Shown here piece by piece: positions 27,138 to 39,000 of a stretch of DNA of 42,375 bases. Source of the stretch: Cyanophora paradoxa (Eukaryota; Glaucocystophyceae; Cyanophorales; Cyanophoraceae); assembly GCA_004431415.1 (NCBI GenBank), contig QPMI01000319.1, forward strand, positions 1-42,375, in the 5' to 3' direction. Position 1 is the stretch's first letter; the number at the start of each line of letters is the position of its first letter. The notes below the pieces were generated by a model. That model made no database searches and had not been told where the DNA came from. It saw only the letters and a list, made by a program, of their open reading frames with translations. The position numbers and the translations under genes are program-made.

Positions 27138-29163
27138 GGACCACTGGGGCGGCCCAAGGGCTTCTCAAAGGACGAATCAAATTCCTGTTGATCAGCTTTT
27201 GAGTCTCTTGAACGATCTTTTGGCGCTGGTCAAAAGAGAGACGTCTTGGAGGTTCAGCAATCGGCTTTGCATCTCCAGTGTCAATGCTATGCTCAATAGG
27301 AGGAGCAGGTCTGGACTCATCATGTTTCCACTGACCCTCAGCAAAAACTTCATGCTTCCTTGCCAAGAAATCCCACATAAGCTTCCTTTCATCAAGATTA
27401 TCATCAGCTGAACCAACACTGCATGGAGAAATGAGGCTTGCAACATTTTCACCAAATCGCTCCCGAATCTCCTTCAGAATCACTTCATCAACTGAAGACA
27501 CTGATATGGAACCTGATTGCGACAAGACAGAACACTTTTTATCGCTATCTACGGGAATCGAGTTATTTACAACAGAATCTGAAACTCTTCTACTTGAATC
27601 ATCGGAAGAAGGCTGGAGAACAGCTTCGGACGCAGTGATATCTACTGAATCAGGACCCTTGTACTCAGAAGTGTGCACAAAACTTCCTTTCCCAGATGAG
27701 TCATAACTCAGCACCAGGTTGACATCACAGATTTTCGGCATGTTGTGGACAAATGATGTTTTACTCTTGCTTGGAACAAACCTGGCTAGCCGGGTACCTT
27801 CAGGTATTAATGCCGGTCCCCTGTCAGACCTTGGATCAAGATTGACAAGCAATACCTTGATACGTCCTCCACGACAATGAGCTGGGCCAGCTGACGAACC
27901 ACGGCGCTCAGCCGAGCGACCGCGATAACCACCAGAAGAATTTCCAAAATTGCGAGAATCACTTCCAGAATTAACAAATTTGTCATTCGAACGATTGCGA
28001 TCAAAATTATAATTCCCACGAGGCTGGTCACGCCAGCTATCACCACGAGGGCGATACTGCAACTGGCGAGACAACTGATCCATGCGATCCAAAATAATCG
28101 AAGAAGTGCGACGAGAATCATCGCGCAACTCATCGAACTGCTGGCGAGCTTCGTGCCGAATCTCGTTCAATTGGCGGCGAGTTTCGTCACGAAGTGAATC
28201 GAGCTTATCATCCACCTTCAAAGAAAACTGTTTAAGCTTCGATTCGACCCGCTCATCAATCAAAGACTCAATACGCTCCGAAGTGAGAGCGTTCAATCCA
28301 GAAACATTTTTCGGCGATCCAAAAGGAAGAGAAGCAATTCCAAAAGGAGAAACCGAAGAAAAAGAGGAAGTGCGATCGGTCCAAAGACTGCGCAGCCGAC
28401 GCAAAAAGCGAAGTTTGTTGTCGTCCAATTCAGCAGGTAGCTCACCCAACTTCAGATCATCACTCCAAAATTTGTTAAGTTTGTTGTCGTCCAATTCAGC
28501 AGGTAGCTCACCCAACTTCAGATCATCACTCCAAATTTGTTTCACCACAACTTTCTCGAGAATGCCAGCTTCCTCCGCTCGCTTCATCTTCTCCACAGCA
28601 AAGTCCTCAAAATTGACTTGAGTACCAGCCTGGAGACAAGCACTCTGGTATGTGTAGGACCAGAAATTGCGAGCAGAATCCGTCTGGACATCCGAATGCA
28701 TAAAGTGATCCTCGAATTTTTTAAGAAAAGTCGTCCAATTGTCACATTCAAGGACCACTCGAGAAAAGTCATGGGCCCCAGCTGCCTCATTGAAAACAGA
28801 CTGGAGTTTTAACTGCACATGGGGCCAAGCATAGTCAAAATCAGCCTTTGCCTGAGCCGTCCATGTGGAGTAAGGAGTGGTGTCCACAGCAGGAAGGACA
28901 TAGATCGCCTTCAGCACATCGCGAACATTTTTAAGGAATCTAGAAGGAGCAGAATACTCAAATTTGGGGAGAAGAAGATTCCGCAGGAGCGGCTTAATCA
29001 AGTCCACCCTAGGCTGGGCAGCCATGATGTCCTCCTGGTCAATGTCCACAGAAACGTTGTCCTCGTCAGCCAGCCTTCCTGCCTGTGCGGAGAGCAGGAT
29101 AGCTTTATTTATACAGTCGTTAACTAAGGTCCTCAGGAAGGGCCCAAGCCTACGACGGTACAC
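27052..29163 (-). pseudogene. Gypsy family B gag plus start of pol
   Basis: A 703-codon minus frame carries Gag, an RG-rich tail, a pre-RT linker and the first part of RT. The likely true start is the internal ATG at 29025 (MAAQPRVDL). The tail ([18 protein letters not shown]) suggests RNA binding. The linker has TRLARFVPS, and RT begins [15 protein letters not shown]. No DTG/DSG protease motif lies between the tail and the linker, where one is expected. A 66-bp tandem duplication at 28412-28535 repeats [19 protein letters not shown] is broken twice at its end: a TGA near 27050, and a frame change at the TA run at 27000-27012. The next ORF continues RT. Confidence 0.9.
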
Positions 29164-29785
29164 TGCTCGAATAGTGTTGCTTGACGAGGCCAGTGTTCAA
29201 GAAAACATTTCAGATCGTTCCAAAAGAAAGAAAGAGAGATGAAGAGAGATTCCAAAAGGAGAGAAAAGAGACAACTCCGGAAACTCGCGGGATTCCACGG
29301 AAAACGGAGGTATCACAATCAAACGACCTCGGCCAGCCGGCCAAGAGCGCACACAGCTTCGAACATGAGATTCATGAGTGAATCGCGATGCAACAAGCTT
29401 ATGTTCTCCGCAAAATGGCGGAATCGACAATGAAAGGTCGCAGTGCGCAAATCGCTGCAGAACGCACTGTAAGCGTATACGCAATCAGAAGAACGATGCG
29501 CAGACGCTGTGAGACCGCTTTGTCGAACACTTCGCGTCGAACATTCCACCGCTGCCACGAAATACAATGGCTTCCGGCGGCAGCCCCGCTGATAAGAAGC
29601 TGCTTGAGTCTATACGATGGGTTCTAAGCCACTTCCGCACACGGCGCAGTGCCGTGCCGGGACGCACGTGCACACACGCGTAATATCCGCGTATGATTGA
29701 ATGACATACCCCTACACGAGGGACGGGGTATCACTAGCGTACATGCTACATTCGCTACGGCGAAAGGGAAGGGGAACTACGCTTC
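29164..29785. other. Upstream flank of family B element, unassigned
   Basis: I see no gene here. By position it should hold the leader, primer-binding site and 5' LTR of the minus-strand element, but it shows no match to the 3' LTR sequence at 24692. It contains a purine-rich tract (29215-29280) and short, unconvincing ORFs. Confidence 0.5.
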
Positions 29786-31336
29786 GCGACACCAGAGTGC
29801 TCTGGCAAATCCCAGCGCTCCCTGCCTGCTGTTTCGTGTGGGTGGGGACCCCTGTGAGATTTCAGGGGGCAATGGGGGCAGCCCCAAACCCAACCTCGAA
29901 ACTAGAAAACTAACACCCCTCCCTATCATGCAAACCTGCCAGAGTGCTCTGGCGAATCCCAGCGCTCCCTGCCTGCTGTTTCATGTGGGTGGGGACCCCT
30001 GTGAAAATTTGGGGGCAGCCCCGAACCCAACCTCGAAACTAGAGAACTAACACCCCTCCCTATCATGCAAACCTGCCAGAGTGCTCTGGTGAATCCCAGC
30101 GCTCCCTTCCTGCTGTTTTGTGTTGGTGAGGACCCCTGTGAGATTTCGGGGGGCGATGGGGGCAGCCCCAAACCCAACTTCAAAACCAGAAAACTAACAC
30201 CCCTCCCTATCATGCAAACCAGCCAAGGTTCTCTGGCGAATCCCAGCGCTCCCTGTCTGCTGTTTCGTGTGGGTGGGAACCTGTGAGATTTCGGGGGGCG
30301 ATCGGGGCCGCCCCGAACCCAACCTCGAAACTAGAAACCTTACACCCCTCCCTATCATGCAAACCTGCCAGAGTGCTCTGGCAAATCCCAGCGCTCCCTG
30401 CCTGCTGTTTTGTGTGGGTGGGGACCCCTGTGAGATTTCGGGGGGCGATCGGGGCCGCCCCGAACCCAACCTCGAAACTAGAAACCTAACACCCCTCCCT
30501 ATCATGCAAACCTGCCAGAGTGCTCTGGCAAATCCCAGCGCTCCCTGCCTGCTGTTTTGTGTGGGTGGGGACCCCTGTGAGATTTTGGGGGGCGATCGGG
30601 GCCACCCCGAACCCAACCTCAAAACTAGAAAACTAACACCCCTCCCTATCATGCAAACCTGCCAGAGTGCTCTGGCAAATCCCAGCGCTCCCTGCCTGCT
30701 GTTTTGTGTGGGTGGGCACCCCTGTGAGATTTCGGGGGTCGATCGGGGCCGCCCCGAACACAACCTCGAAACTAGAGAACTAACACCCCTACCTATCATG
30801 CAAACCTGCCAGAGTGCTCTGGCGAATCCCAGCGCTCCCTGCCTGCTGTTTTGTGTGGGTGGGGACCCCTGTGAGATTTTGGGGGGCGATCGGGGCCACC
30901 CCGAACCCAACCTCAAAACTAGAAAACTAACACCCCTCCCTATCATGCAAACCTGCCAGAGTGCTCTGGCAAATCCCAGCGCTCCCTGCCTGCTGTTTTG
31001 TGTGGGTGGGCACCCCTGTGAGATTTCGGGGGTCGATCGGGGCCGCCCCGAACACAACCTCGAAACTAGAGAACTAACACCCCTACCTATCATGCAAACC
31101 TGCCAGAGTGCTCTGGCGAATCCCAGCGCTCCCTGCCTGCTGTTTTGTGTGGGTGGGGACCCCTGTGAGATTTCGGGGGGCGATGGGGGCCACCCCGAAC
31201 CCACCTTGAAACTAGAGAACTAACACCCCTTCCTATCACGCAAACCTGCCAGAGTGCTCTGGCGAATCCCAGCGCTCCCTGCCTGCTGTTTCGTGTGGGT
31301 GGGGACGTCTGTGAGATTTCCGGGGTCGATTGGGGC
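29786..31336 (+). repeat. 147-bp satellite, F, with dimeric period
   Basis: About 10.5 F units begin at CCAGAGTGCTCTGG. From about 30550 to 31140 a two-monomer period of 294 bp is clear: the variant with GGGGGTCGATCGGGGCCGCC appears at about 30735 and 31029. The array ends at about 31336, where a viral-like fragment starts. Confidence 0.94.
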
Positions 31337-31613
31337 CGCCATCTTTGGACTATGGACTGACTCCAAAATGACCTTGGTTTACGTAACCACTTGGTAATGG
31401 GAATACTTGCTGATTAATATAAACGCCATTAACATTATAACTTATCACAATATGATCGGTTCCAATCGAATTATAAATGCTGTTGGGAATCTCCGCATAC
31501 AAAACTCGACATTCTCGCGGTTTCGTTATTGGTGTAGTTAGTGAGACCTTGTAAGAGTTTTCTTTTTGTCCTTCTGATCGGTCTCTACTGTCGACATTGA
31601 TTAGCTGAATCAT
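31337..31613 (-). pseudogene. N-terminal fragment of a viral minor capsid/penton-like protein
   Basis: A minus frame starting at ATG 31613 encodes about 90 residues before running into satellite. It begins MIQLINVDSRDRSEG and contains YKVSLTTPI and LYAEIPNSIYN. An N-terminus with a DSRDR-type turn, a beta strand ending in PL/PI and an EIPN-x-x-YN motif is a pattern I associate with minor capsid or penton-type structural proteins of polinton-like and giant viruses. That is family-level inference. The upstream region is AT-rich like the ATPase cluster at 15-16 kb, so it may come from the same virus type. The C-terminal part is missing. Confidence 0.45.
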
Positions 31614-31644
31614 TTTATTATATGGTTATAGATAAACACCGGAA

Positions 31645-32053
31645 TCTGACCCCTCGGACGACTCCAGCACTCGCAGAGTGTCCAAGGAGCATGGTCATAT
31701 TCTGGAGGTTGCAAGGGAGGTTAAAATTGAACCTGGTGTGCAACGGAAGGTTGAACTGCAAGTCGGAGGCAACCGCTATTTGCCGGATTGTGAAGGTTTT
31801 CTTGTCAACTTCTACAAATGGGACGACAATCAGGAGGTCCGTGTGGCAAACGGACTTGCTGCATGTCGTGGAGGCAAAGTATATGCTTTAGTTTCGAATT
31901 TGAGCAATCGTTTTTCCGAGAAACCAGTTGTTTTGAAGAAGGGCCGTGCAATCGCACGATTTGTCCCTGAGAAGAATCTCGAAGCTGAAGTTTTTGACTT
32001 GGCTCTGAATTTGAGTTATGATCAAGATGGGAACGGCAAGTATGTGAAGGTCG
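31645..32053 (+). pseudogene. Gypsy pol fragment, region between protease and RT
   Basis: An open + frame of about 135 codons includes SDDSSTRRVSKEHG, GNRYLPDCEGFLVNF, LKKGRAIARFVPEK and LALNLSYDQDGNGKYV. It lines up with the pre-RT linker of the family B element ([22 protein letters not shown]). The domain is beta-rich and lies between protease and RT in many gypsy Pol proteins; its role is uncertain. The fragment has no real start and ends where satellite begins. Its strand is opposite to both large gypsy copies. Confidence 0.7.
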
Positions 32054-32175
32054 AGTGCTCTGGCGAATCTCAGCGCTCCCTTCCTGCTGTTTCCTGTGGG
32101 TGGGGACCCCTGTCAGATTTTGGGGGGCAATGGGGGCAGCCCTGAACCCAACCCCGAAACAAGAAAACCAACACT
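32054..32175 (+). repeat. 147-bp satellite, F, single partial unit
   Basis: One partial F unit starts at GAGTGCTCTGG and ends after GAAACAAGAAAACCAACAC. It separates two gypsy fragments on opposite strands. Confidence 0.9.
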
Positions 32176-32420
32176 CCTCCGAGGGGATGATCATGAGCGT
32201 CCTTGATGAGATCACGCTGCAAAGATGATGGAATAACAATGCGAGCATTAACACCCAAAGGCGAAAACATAAGCAGTCCTTTTCTGTTCATGGTGAAAAA
32301 CTTGGCCATGCGCTGGAGCTTTTCGTTGGAGGTTGTCTTCCCTTCCAACAACTCAATCAATTCAATGAGGTCCTTGTCTTGTCGCTGTGCCTCATTCACT
32401 CGGTCTAGACAAGGAAATGA
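32176..32420 (-). pseudogene. Family A integrase N-terminal region
   Basis: On the minus strand this frame continues the family A Pol after a one-base frame change near 32400. It contains QDKDLIELIELLEGK, then NARIVIPSSLQRDLIKDAH with the first His of the integrase zinc domain. It breaks off into satellite right after HDHPLGG. The second part of the zinc motif and the whole catalytic core are absent. Confidence 0.75.
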
Positions 32421-34962
32421 GGTCGTCAGAAACGGAAATTGCAATGTTCAGAATTTCGTATTTATCTTCTGCATAAATATGTGAAGATGGATCTACTGGA
32501 ACTCTTGAAAAACCATCAGCACGGTTCAAAGAACCCTTCCTGTGTTTAATGGTGATATCATATTGCTGAATCAATGCAGACCATCGAGCAAGTTTTCCCT
32601 TTCCAGGTTTTCTGCTGAGCAACCATTCCAAAGCTTCACAATCTGTAAACACTGTTGACTTTGGTGCCCCTAGAAGATAGTGGCTCCACTGAGTAAGACA
32701 ATCTACAAGTGCTGCACATTCACCTTCAGAAGGAGGCATCTGTTTCTCAGAGCCTCTCCATTTGCGACTGTAAAAGCAAACGGGCTTCAAAACACCTTCT
32801 TGTTCCTGAGAGAGAATGCCAGAAGCACCCTTCTCGCAGGCATCTGTTTCAATTATAAACGGTTTGTTGAATTCAGGGTAGTGGAGAATTATGCACTTCA
32901 GCAATTCTTTCTTCAGATTGATGAAGTCCCTGGTATGCTCCTCTGTCCAAACAAAAGGAACATCTTTCTGTGTTAAATCGTAGAGACGAGCAGTTATAAT
33001 AGAAAACTTGTCGACATTATCTCTGTAATAGTTACAGGAACCAAGAAATGACCGCAGCTCAGTAGCATTATCTGGAATCGGAACTTTTTCAATTGCTTCC
33101 AGTTTTGCAGGGTCAGGGCGTCTGCCATTTCTATCTACAATGTGACCAAGAAACTTGAGCTCCATTTTAAAGAAGTGACACTTGTTGGGCTTGAGCTTGG
33201 CGTTGTTGGCACGTAGCCTGTTGAATGTATTTTGCAAGTCTCTGCAGTGCTCTTCAAAAGTCTTGGAATATGTAATAAGATCATCAATGCAAACGAGAAC
33301 AAACATCCAGAGATAATCATTGAAAATATTTTCCATGATGGCCTGAAATGTGGGGGGAGCATTTGTAAGTCCCATGGGCATAACCTTCATTTCAAACAAG
33401 CCATAAGGGGTTTTAAAGGCGGTTTTCTCCCGGTCAGATGGCTTCATCTTAACTTGCCAAAATCCAGTGGCGAGATCCATATTCGAAAAGAACCGACTTC
33501 CCTGAAGTGCGTCCAACATATCTTGTATATTAGGCAATGGATAAACATTTTTCTTGGTTGCTGCATTCAGGTTTCTATAATCAACTACGAGCCGCATTTC
33601 AGACGTATCATGCTTGCTGACAAAGAAAGCTGGAGAAGACCAAGAGCTCTGGGACTGTGCTGCTAAATTTCGAGCAAGCATGTCTTCCAAAGTCGTTTTG
33701 AACAATTCTCGGTCCTTGGGAGAATGGTGTAAAGGCCTCGATTTGATAGGAGGATGATCACCAGTATCAATGCTGTGTTCTCCAGGCAAGCACTTGTCTT
33801 CAGAAAATACGAACTTGTTCTCAAAAATATCACAGTTGTTCCTGAACAATTCTTTCATTATTTGTTTCTGTTCTACAGTTGCTCCAGAAAAACCAAAATC
33901 CAGTTGAGACTCTATGCTATCAAAGTAAGCTCTGTCAAAAGAAGGATCAATTGTTGATGTCACATTTTCTTTGCCTTTATGGAGATTGAGTGAGAGAATT
34001 TCATAATTTGCTTCTTGGATCCAGGATGCCAAAACATCACCCTTCTTTAGCATCATCTCATTATCACTACCACAGATGGTCATCCGAAAATTTAGATTGT
34101 TTCCAGACTGTCCAGTGGCTGCTGAAGTTTGTTTCCAGACTGTCCAGTGGCTGCTGAATCGAAAAAGAGACTGAATCAATTTGGGATCAGGGGGATCGTA
34201 ACACCTCTGGGCCTCTGCCTGCTCTAATTTGGTGCGGAAATCATTCAAAGAGGAGATTCCAAGCATGTTAAAATATTTGCAGTGCTTCAATGATGCCAGC
34301 TTCAGAATATACTCCACCAGATTTTTGTCCACCTCTCCTGGGAATGCAACTCTGGCTACCTTGAGGGACGTATCAATAAATCCATTGATGTTTGAACTGA
34401 GGTCTGGTTTCCATGGATAAAGATCGTAGAAATACGCCCGAGCATCGTCTTTACTGGGATTGAATCGCGCTTTCAATTGATTAACAACATCGTCAAAAAA
34501 AGTTGCTGGCAAGGGTTCTGGGTGGTCAAGCTGACAAAGAAAATCATGAGCAACACCCGTTGTAGCCGCTAGCAGAACAGAAAACTTTTCATCTTGTGAG
34601 AGACCGGGTACCCCCTTGAAAATGACATTTTCCATTTTTATTTTCAAGTCATCAACTCCAGAAAACCCGTCTGGGTTAAGACACACACCAGAAAATTGAA
34701 ATTTGGAGGCTTTTTTCTCTAAAAGATTAACAAGCTTCTGTCTAGCAAGAATTTCTTCTGCCATTTCCTCGATTTCTACCCGAGGTTCCTCGTCCTCTAA
34801 ACTATTGTCCACGTTTTCAGAGGCCACCTCCTCCACAACTGCACTGGCAAGCGATTTTCCACTTCTTAGTTTCAGATTGGAAAGCCTACCGATGCTACCA
34901 CAAATGGTGGTAGCACCGCAAACAAAACAAAAAGTCACAAGACAGAAAAACAAGTCTACCAA
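32392..34962 (-). pseudogene. Gypsy family A gag-RT-RNase H
   Basis: An 856-codon frame holds a Gag capsid-like domain, RT and a complete RNase H. Gag is roughly residues 60-270, including VVNQLKARFNPSKDDARAYF. RT has RLVVDYRNLNA, FSNMDLATGFW and CIDD. RNase H shows ETDAC, EGECAAL, FTDCEAL and NRADGFSR. The nearest relative here is the fragment at 5.6-6.9 kb. A protease is missing: Gag leads almost directly into the pre-RT region. At that junction a word starting GTTTCCAGAC is tandemly duplicated with a 32-bp period (34099 and 34131). Because 32 is not a multiple of three, the duplication may have fused gag and pol into one frame. The start at 34962 is nominal. Confidence 0.92.
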
Positions 34963-35320
34963 GACTGGGTCCGTTGCCCCCCCGAGGGGGGGGATATCAG
35001 CCTACGGGCTCGACCACTGACCTATCAATGCATGCCTCTAATCTTTCAATCCCAGGTGAAAATCGCATCAATGATTGCCAATCCAGGTGGAAATGTGTTT
35101 CGAAAGCCATTCAAGCCAAAGCCGTGCGTGGACTTAATCCACTTGTCCTGAAATCTTAAACGATTTGCATGTTCACATCTTCGACCCCACTTGATTTTGC
35201 CTGCAGGCCCGTTGAAGAGAAACCCTACAGGCTTGATGACTGGCAACCTGGAGAGCAGCTACACTTTGATCAGAATGAGAAGCTTCTTCCAGGCACAGGC
35301 ATTTATGTGTGAGCTGTGGG
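34963..35320. other. Upstream flank of family A element, unassigned
   Basis: No gene is certain here. A C-run/G-run inverted repeat lies at 34976-34992. A + frame at about 35188-35312 reads CRPVEEKPYRLDDWQPGEQ and ends at TGA (35310-35312), which looks protein-like but is unrecognised. The 5' LTR or leader of the minus-strand element should be here, but I cannot define it. Confidence 0.4.
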
Positions 35321-35620
35321 TCCCCACCCACACGAAACAGCAGGCGGGGAGCGCTTGGATCCGCCAGAGCACTCTGGCAGGTTTGCATGATAGGGAGGGG
35401 TGTTAGTTTTCTAGTTTCGAGGTCGGGTTCAGGGTGGCCCCTACCGCCCCCCGAAATTTCACAGGGGTCCCCACCCAGGGGTCCCCACCCACACCAAACA
35501 GCAGGAGGGTAGCGCTGGGATTCGCCAGAGCACTCTGGCAGGTTTGCATGATGGGGAGGGGTTTAGTTTTCTAGTTTCGAGGTTGGGTCGGGGCTGCCCC
35601 CATCGCCCCCCGAAATCTCA
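35321..35620 (-). repeat. 147-bp satellite, R, about 2 units
   Basis: Two R-orientation units are present, with a short duplicated GGGGTCCCCACCCA word at 35465-35490. This is the only R block right of 22.3 kb. Confidence 0.92.
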
Positions 35621-35754
35621 TCAAGGTTGAAATCGATGGTGACCGTTTCAAAGCTCTATCGATTACTGAAGAAGATGCGGAGAATTACATTATCCCTTAC
35701 GTTTATGACCACTCTCCCCTTTCTGAGGGTCCGGATCCGCGTCACCAGTTGTAA
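35621..35754 (+). pseudogene. C-terminal fragment of an unrecognised protein
   Basis: An open + frame continues out of the satellite and ends with TAA at 35752-35754. It reads IKVEIDGDRFKALSITEED and then IIPYVYDHSPLSEGPDPRHQ. The composition is typical of real protein, with no low complexity. An AATAAA signal lies about 90 bp downstream. It could be the tail of a retroelement Pol or of a viral or cellular gene; no motif decides. The N-terminal part is missing. Confidence 0.45.
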
Positions 35755-36024
35755 TTGAATTCAAATATAATTGATTTCATTCATTTTCACAGTAAAACCA
35801 CAGGGAGGGGGTCATGGGTAAAGAGAGAAAATGTGATTTATCAATAAAGTCGATAGATATATATGAGAGGCATAGGTAGGGGGTCATGGTTTTTTGGGGA
35901 AAGTGAGCAATTTACGATTCCTATCGGGCATTGGTAAGGAATCGATCGTAAATTGCTATTAATTGATGCGAGGTTCATAATTGCGATGCGGGGTTTTAAC
36001 TGCGAGGTTCACTGCAAACCGACC
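35755..36024. other. AT-rich 3' flank with AATAAA and inverted repeat
   Basis: This is non-coding. It contains AATAAA at 35843-35848, two copies of AGGGGGTCATGG (about 35807 and 35877) and a 12-bp perfect inverted repeat AGCAATTTACGA/TCGTAAATTGCT at 35906-35917 and 35946-35957. It may be a 3' UTR plus flank of the preceding fragment. Confidence 0.55.
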
Positions 36025-39000
36025 GGCAGCCCTGAACTCAACTTCGAAACTAGAAAACTAACACCCCTCCCTATCATGCAAACCTGCCAGAGTGCTCTGC
36101 CAAATCCCAGCACTCCCTGCCTGCTGTTTGGTGTAGGTGGGGACCCCTGTGAGATTTTGGGGGGGCGATGTGGGCAGCCCCAAACACTACCTCGAAACTA
36201 GAAAACTAACACCCCTCCCTATCATGCAAACCTGCCAGAGTGCTCTGGCGAATCCCAGCGCACCCTGCCTGCTGTTTCGTGTGGGTGGGGACCCCTGTGA
36301 GATTTCGGGGGGCAATGGGGGCAGCCCCAAACCCAACCTCGAAACTAGACAACTAACACCCCTCCCTATCATGCAAACCTGCCAGAGTGCTCTGGCGAAT
36401 CCCAGCGCTCCCCGCCTGCTGTTTCGTGTGGGTGGGGACCCCTGTCAGATTTCGGGGGCGATCAGGGCAGCCCTGCACCGAACCTCGAAACAAGAAAACT
36501 AACACCCCTCCCTATCATGCAATCTTGCCAAAGTGCTCTGGCGAATCCCAGCGCTCCCTGCCTGCTGTTTCGTGTGGGTGGGGACCCCTGTGAGATTTCG
36601 GGGGGCGATCGGGGCAGCCCCAAACCCAACATCGAAACTTGAAAACTAACACCCCTCCCTATCATGCAAACCTGCCAGAGTGCTCTGGCGAATCCCAGCG
36701 CTCCCTGCCTGCTGTTTTGTGTGGGTGGGGACCCCTGTGAGATTTCGGGGGGCAATGGGAGCAGCCCTGAACCCCAACTCGAAACTAGAAAACTAACACC
36801 CCTCCCTATCATGCAAACCTGCCAGAGTGCTCTGGCGAATCCCAGTGCTCCCCGCCTGCTGTTTCGTGTGGTTGGGGACCCCTGTGAGATTTCGGGGGCA
36901 ATGGGGGCAGCCCTGAACTCAACTTCGAAACTAGAAAACTAACACCCCTCCCTATCATGCAAACCTGCCAGAGTGCTCTGCCGAATCCCAGCACTCCCTG
37001 CCTGCTGTTTGGTGTAGGTGGGGACCCCTGTCAGATTTCGGGGGCGATCAGGGCAGCCCTGCACCGAACCTCGAAACTAGAAAACTAACACCCCTCCCTA
37101 TCATGCAATCTTGCCAAAGTGCTCTGGCGAATCCCAGCGCTCCCTGCCTGCTGTTTCGTGTGGGTGGGGACCCCTGTGAGATTTCGGGGGGCGATCGGGG
37201 CAGCCCCAAACCCAACATCGAAACTTGAAAACTAACACCCCTCCCTATCATGCAAACCTGCCAGAGTGCTCTGGCGAATCCCAGCGCTCCCTGCCTGCTG
37301 TTTTGTGTGGGTGGGGACCCCTGTGAGATTTCGGGGGGCAATGGGAGCAGCCCTGAACCCCAACTCGAAACTAGAAAACTAACACCCCTCCCTATCATGC
37401 AAACCTGCCAGAGTGCTCTGGCGAATCCCAGTGCTCCCCGCCTGCTGTTTCGTGTGGTTGGGGACCCCTGTGAGATTTCCGGGGGCAATGGGGGCAGCCC
37501 TGAACTCAACTTCGAAACTAGAAAACTAACACCCCTCCCTATCATGCAAACCTGCCAGAGTGCTCTGCCGAATCCCAGCACTCCCTGCCTGCTGTTTGGT
37601 GTAGGTGGGGACCCCTGTCAGATTTCGGGGGCGATCAGGGCAGCCCTGCACCGAACCTCGAAACTAGAAAACTAACACCCCTCCCTATCATGCAATCTTG
37701 CCAAAGTGCTCTGGCGAATCCCAGCGCTCCCTGCCTGCTGTTTCGTGTGGGTGGGGACCCCTGTGAGATTTCGGGGGGCGATCGGGGCAGCCCCAAACCC
37801 AACATCGAAACTTGAAAACTAACACCCCTCCCTATCATGCAAACCTGCCAGAGTGCTCTGGCGAATCCCAGCGCTCCTGCCTGCTGTTTGTGTGGGTGGG
37901 ACCCCTGTGAGATTTCGGGGGGCAATGGGAGCAGCCCTGAACCCAACTCGAAACTAGAAAACTAACACCCTCCCTATCATGCAAACCTGCCAGAGTGCTC
38001 TGGCGAATCCCAGTGCTCCCGCCTGCTGTTTCGTGTGGTGGGACCCCTGTGAGATTTCGGGGGCAATGGGGCAGCCCTGAACCAACTCGAAACTAGAAAA
38101 CTAACACCCTCCCTATCATGCAAACCTGCCAGAGTGCTCTGCGAATCCAGCACTCCTGCCTGCTGTTTGTGTGGTGGGGACCCCTGTAGATTTCGGGGGC
38201 GATCAGGGCAGCCCTGCACCAACCTCGAAACTAGAAAACTAACACCCTCCCTATCATGCAATCTGCCAAGTGCTCTGGCGAATCCCAGCGCTCCCTGCCT
38301 GCTGTTTCGTGTGGGTGGGACCCCTGTGAGATTTCGGGGGCGATCGGGCAGCCCCAAACCCAACATCGAAACTTGAAAACTAACACCCCTCCCTATCATG
38401 CAAACCTGCCAGAGTGCTCTGGCGAATCCCAGCGCTCCCTGCCTGCTGTTTGTGTGGGTGGGACCCCTGTGAGATTTCGGGGGGCAATGGGGCAGCCCGA
38501 ACCCAACTCGAAACTAGAAAACTAACACCCCTCCCTATCATGCAAACCTGCCAGAGTGCTCTGGCGAATCCCAGTGCTCCCGCCTGCTGTTTCGTGTGGT
38601 GGGGACCCTGTGAGATTTCGGGGGCAATGGGGCAGCCCGAACTCAACTTCGAAACTAGAAAACTAACACCCTCCCTATCATGCAAACCTGCCAGAGTGCT
38701 CTGCCGAATCCCAGCACTCCCTGCCTGCTGTTTGTGTGGTGGGGACCCCTGTAGATTTCGGGGGCGATCAGGGCAGCCCTGCACCAACCTCGAAACTAGA
38801 AAACTAACACCCTCCCTATCATGCAACTGCCAAGTGCTCTGGCGAATCCCAGCGCTCCCTGCCTGCTGTTTCGTGTGGGTGGGACCCCTGTGAGATTTCG
38901 GGGGCGATCGGGGCAGCCCCAACCCAACTCGAAACTGAAAACTAACACCCTCCCTATCATGCAAACCTGCCAGAGTGCTCTGGCGAATCCCAGCGCTCCC

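Noticed and set aside
29200-29785. 5' LTR of the family B element
   Set aside because: Position is right, but I found no match to the 3' LTR sequence at 24692-24823, so I did not call it.
34990-35025. tRNA 3' half or primer-binding site at CGGGCTCGACCA
   Set aside because: Only a partial T-arm-like word; no acceptor, D-arm or anticodon arm can be folded around it.
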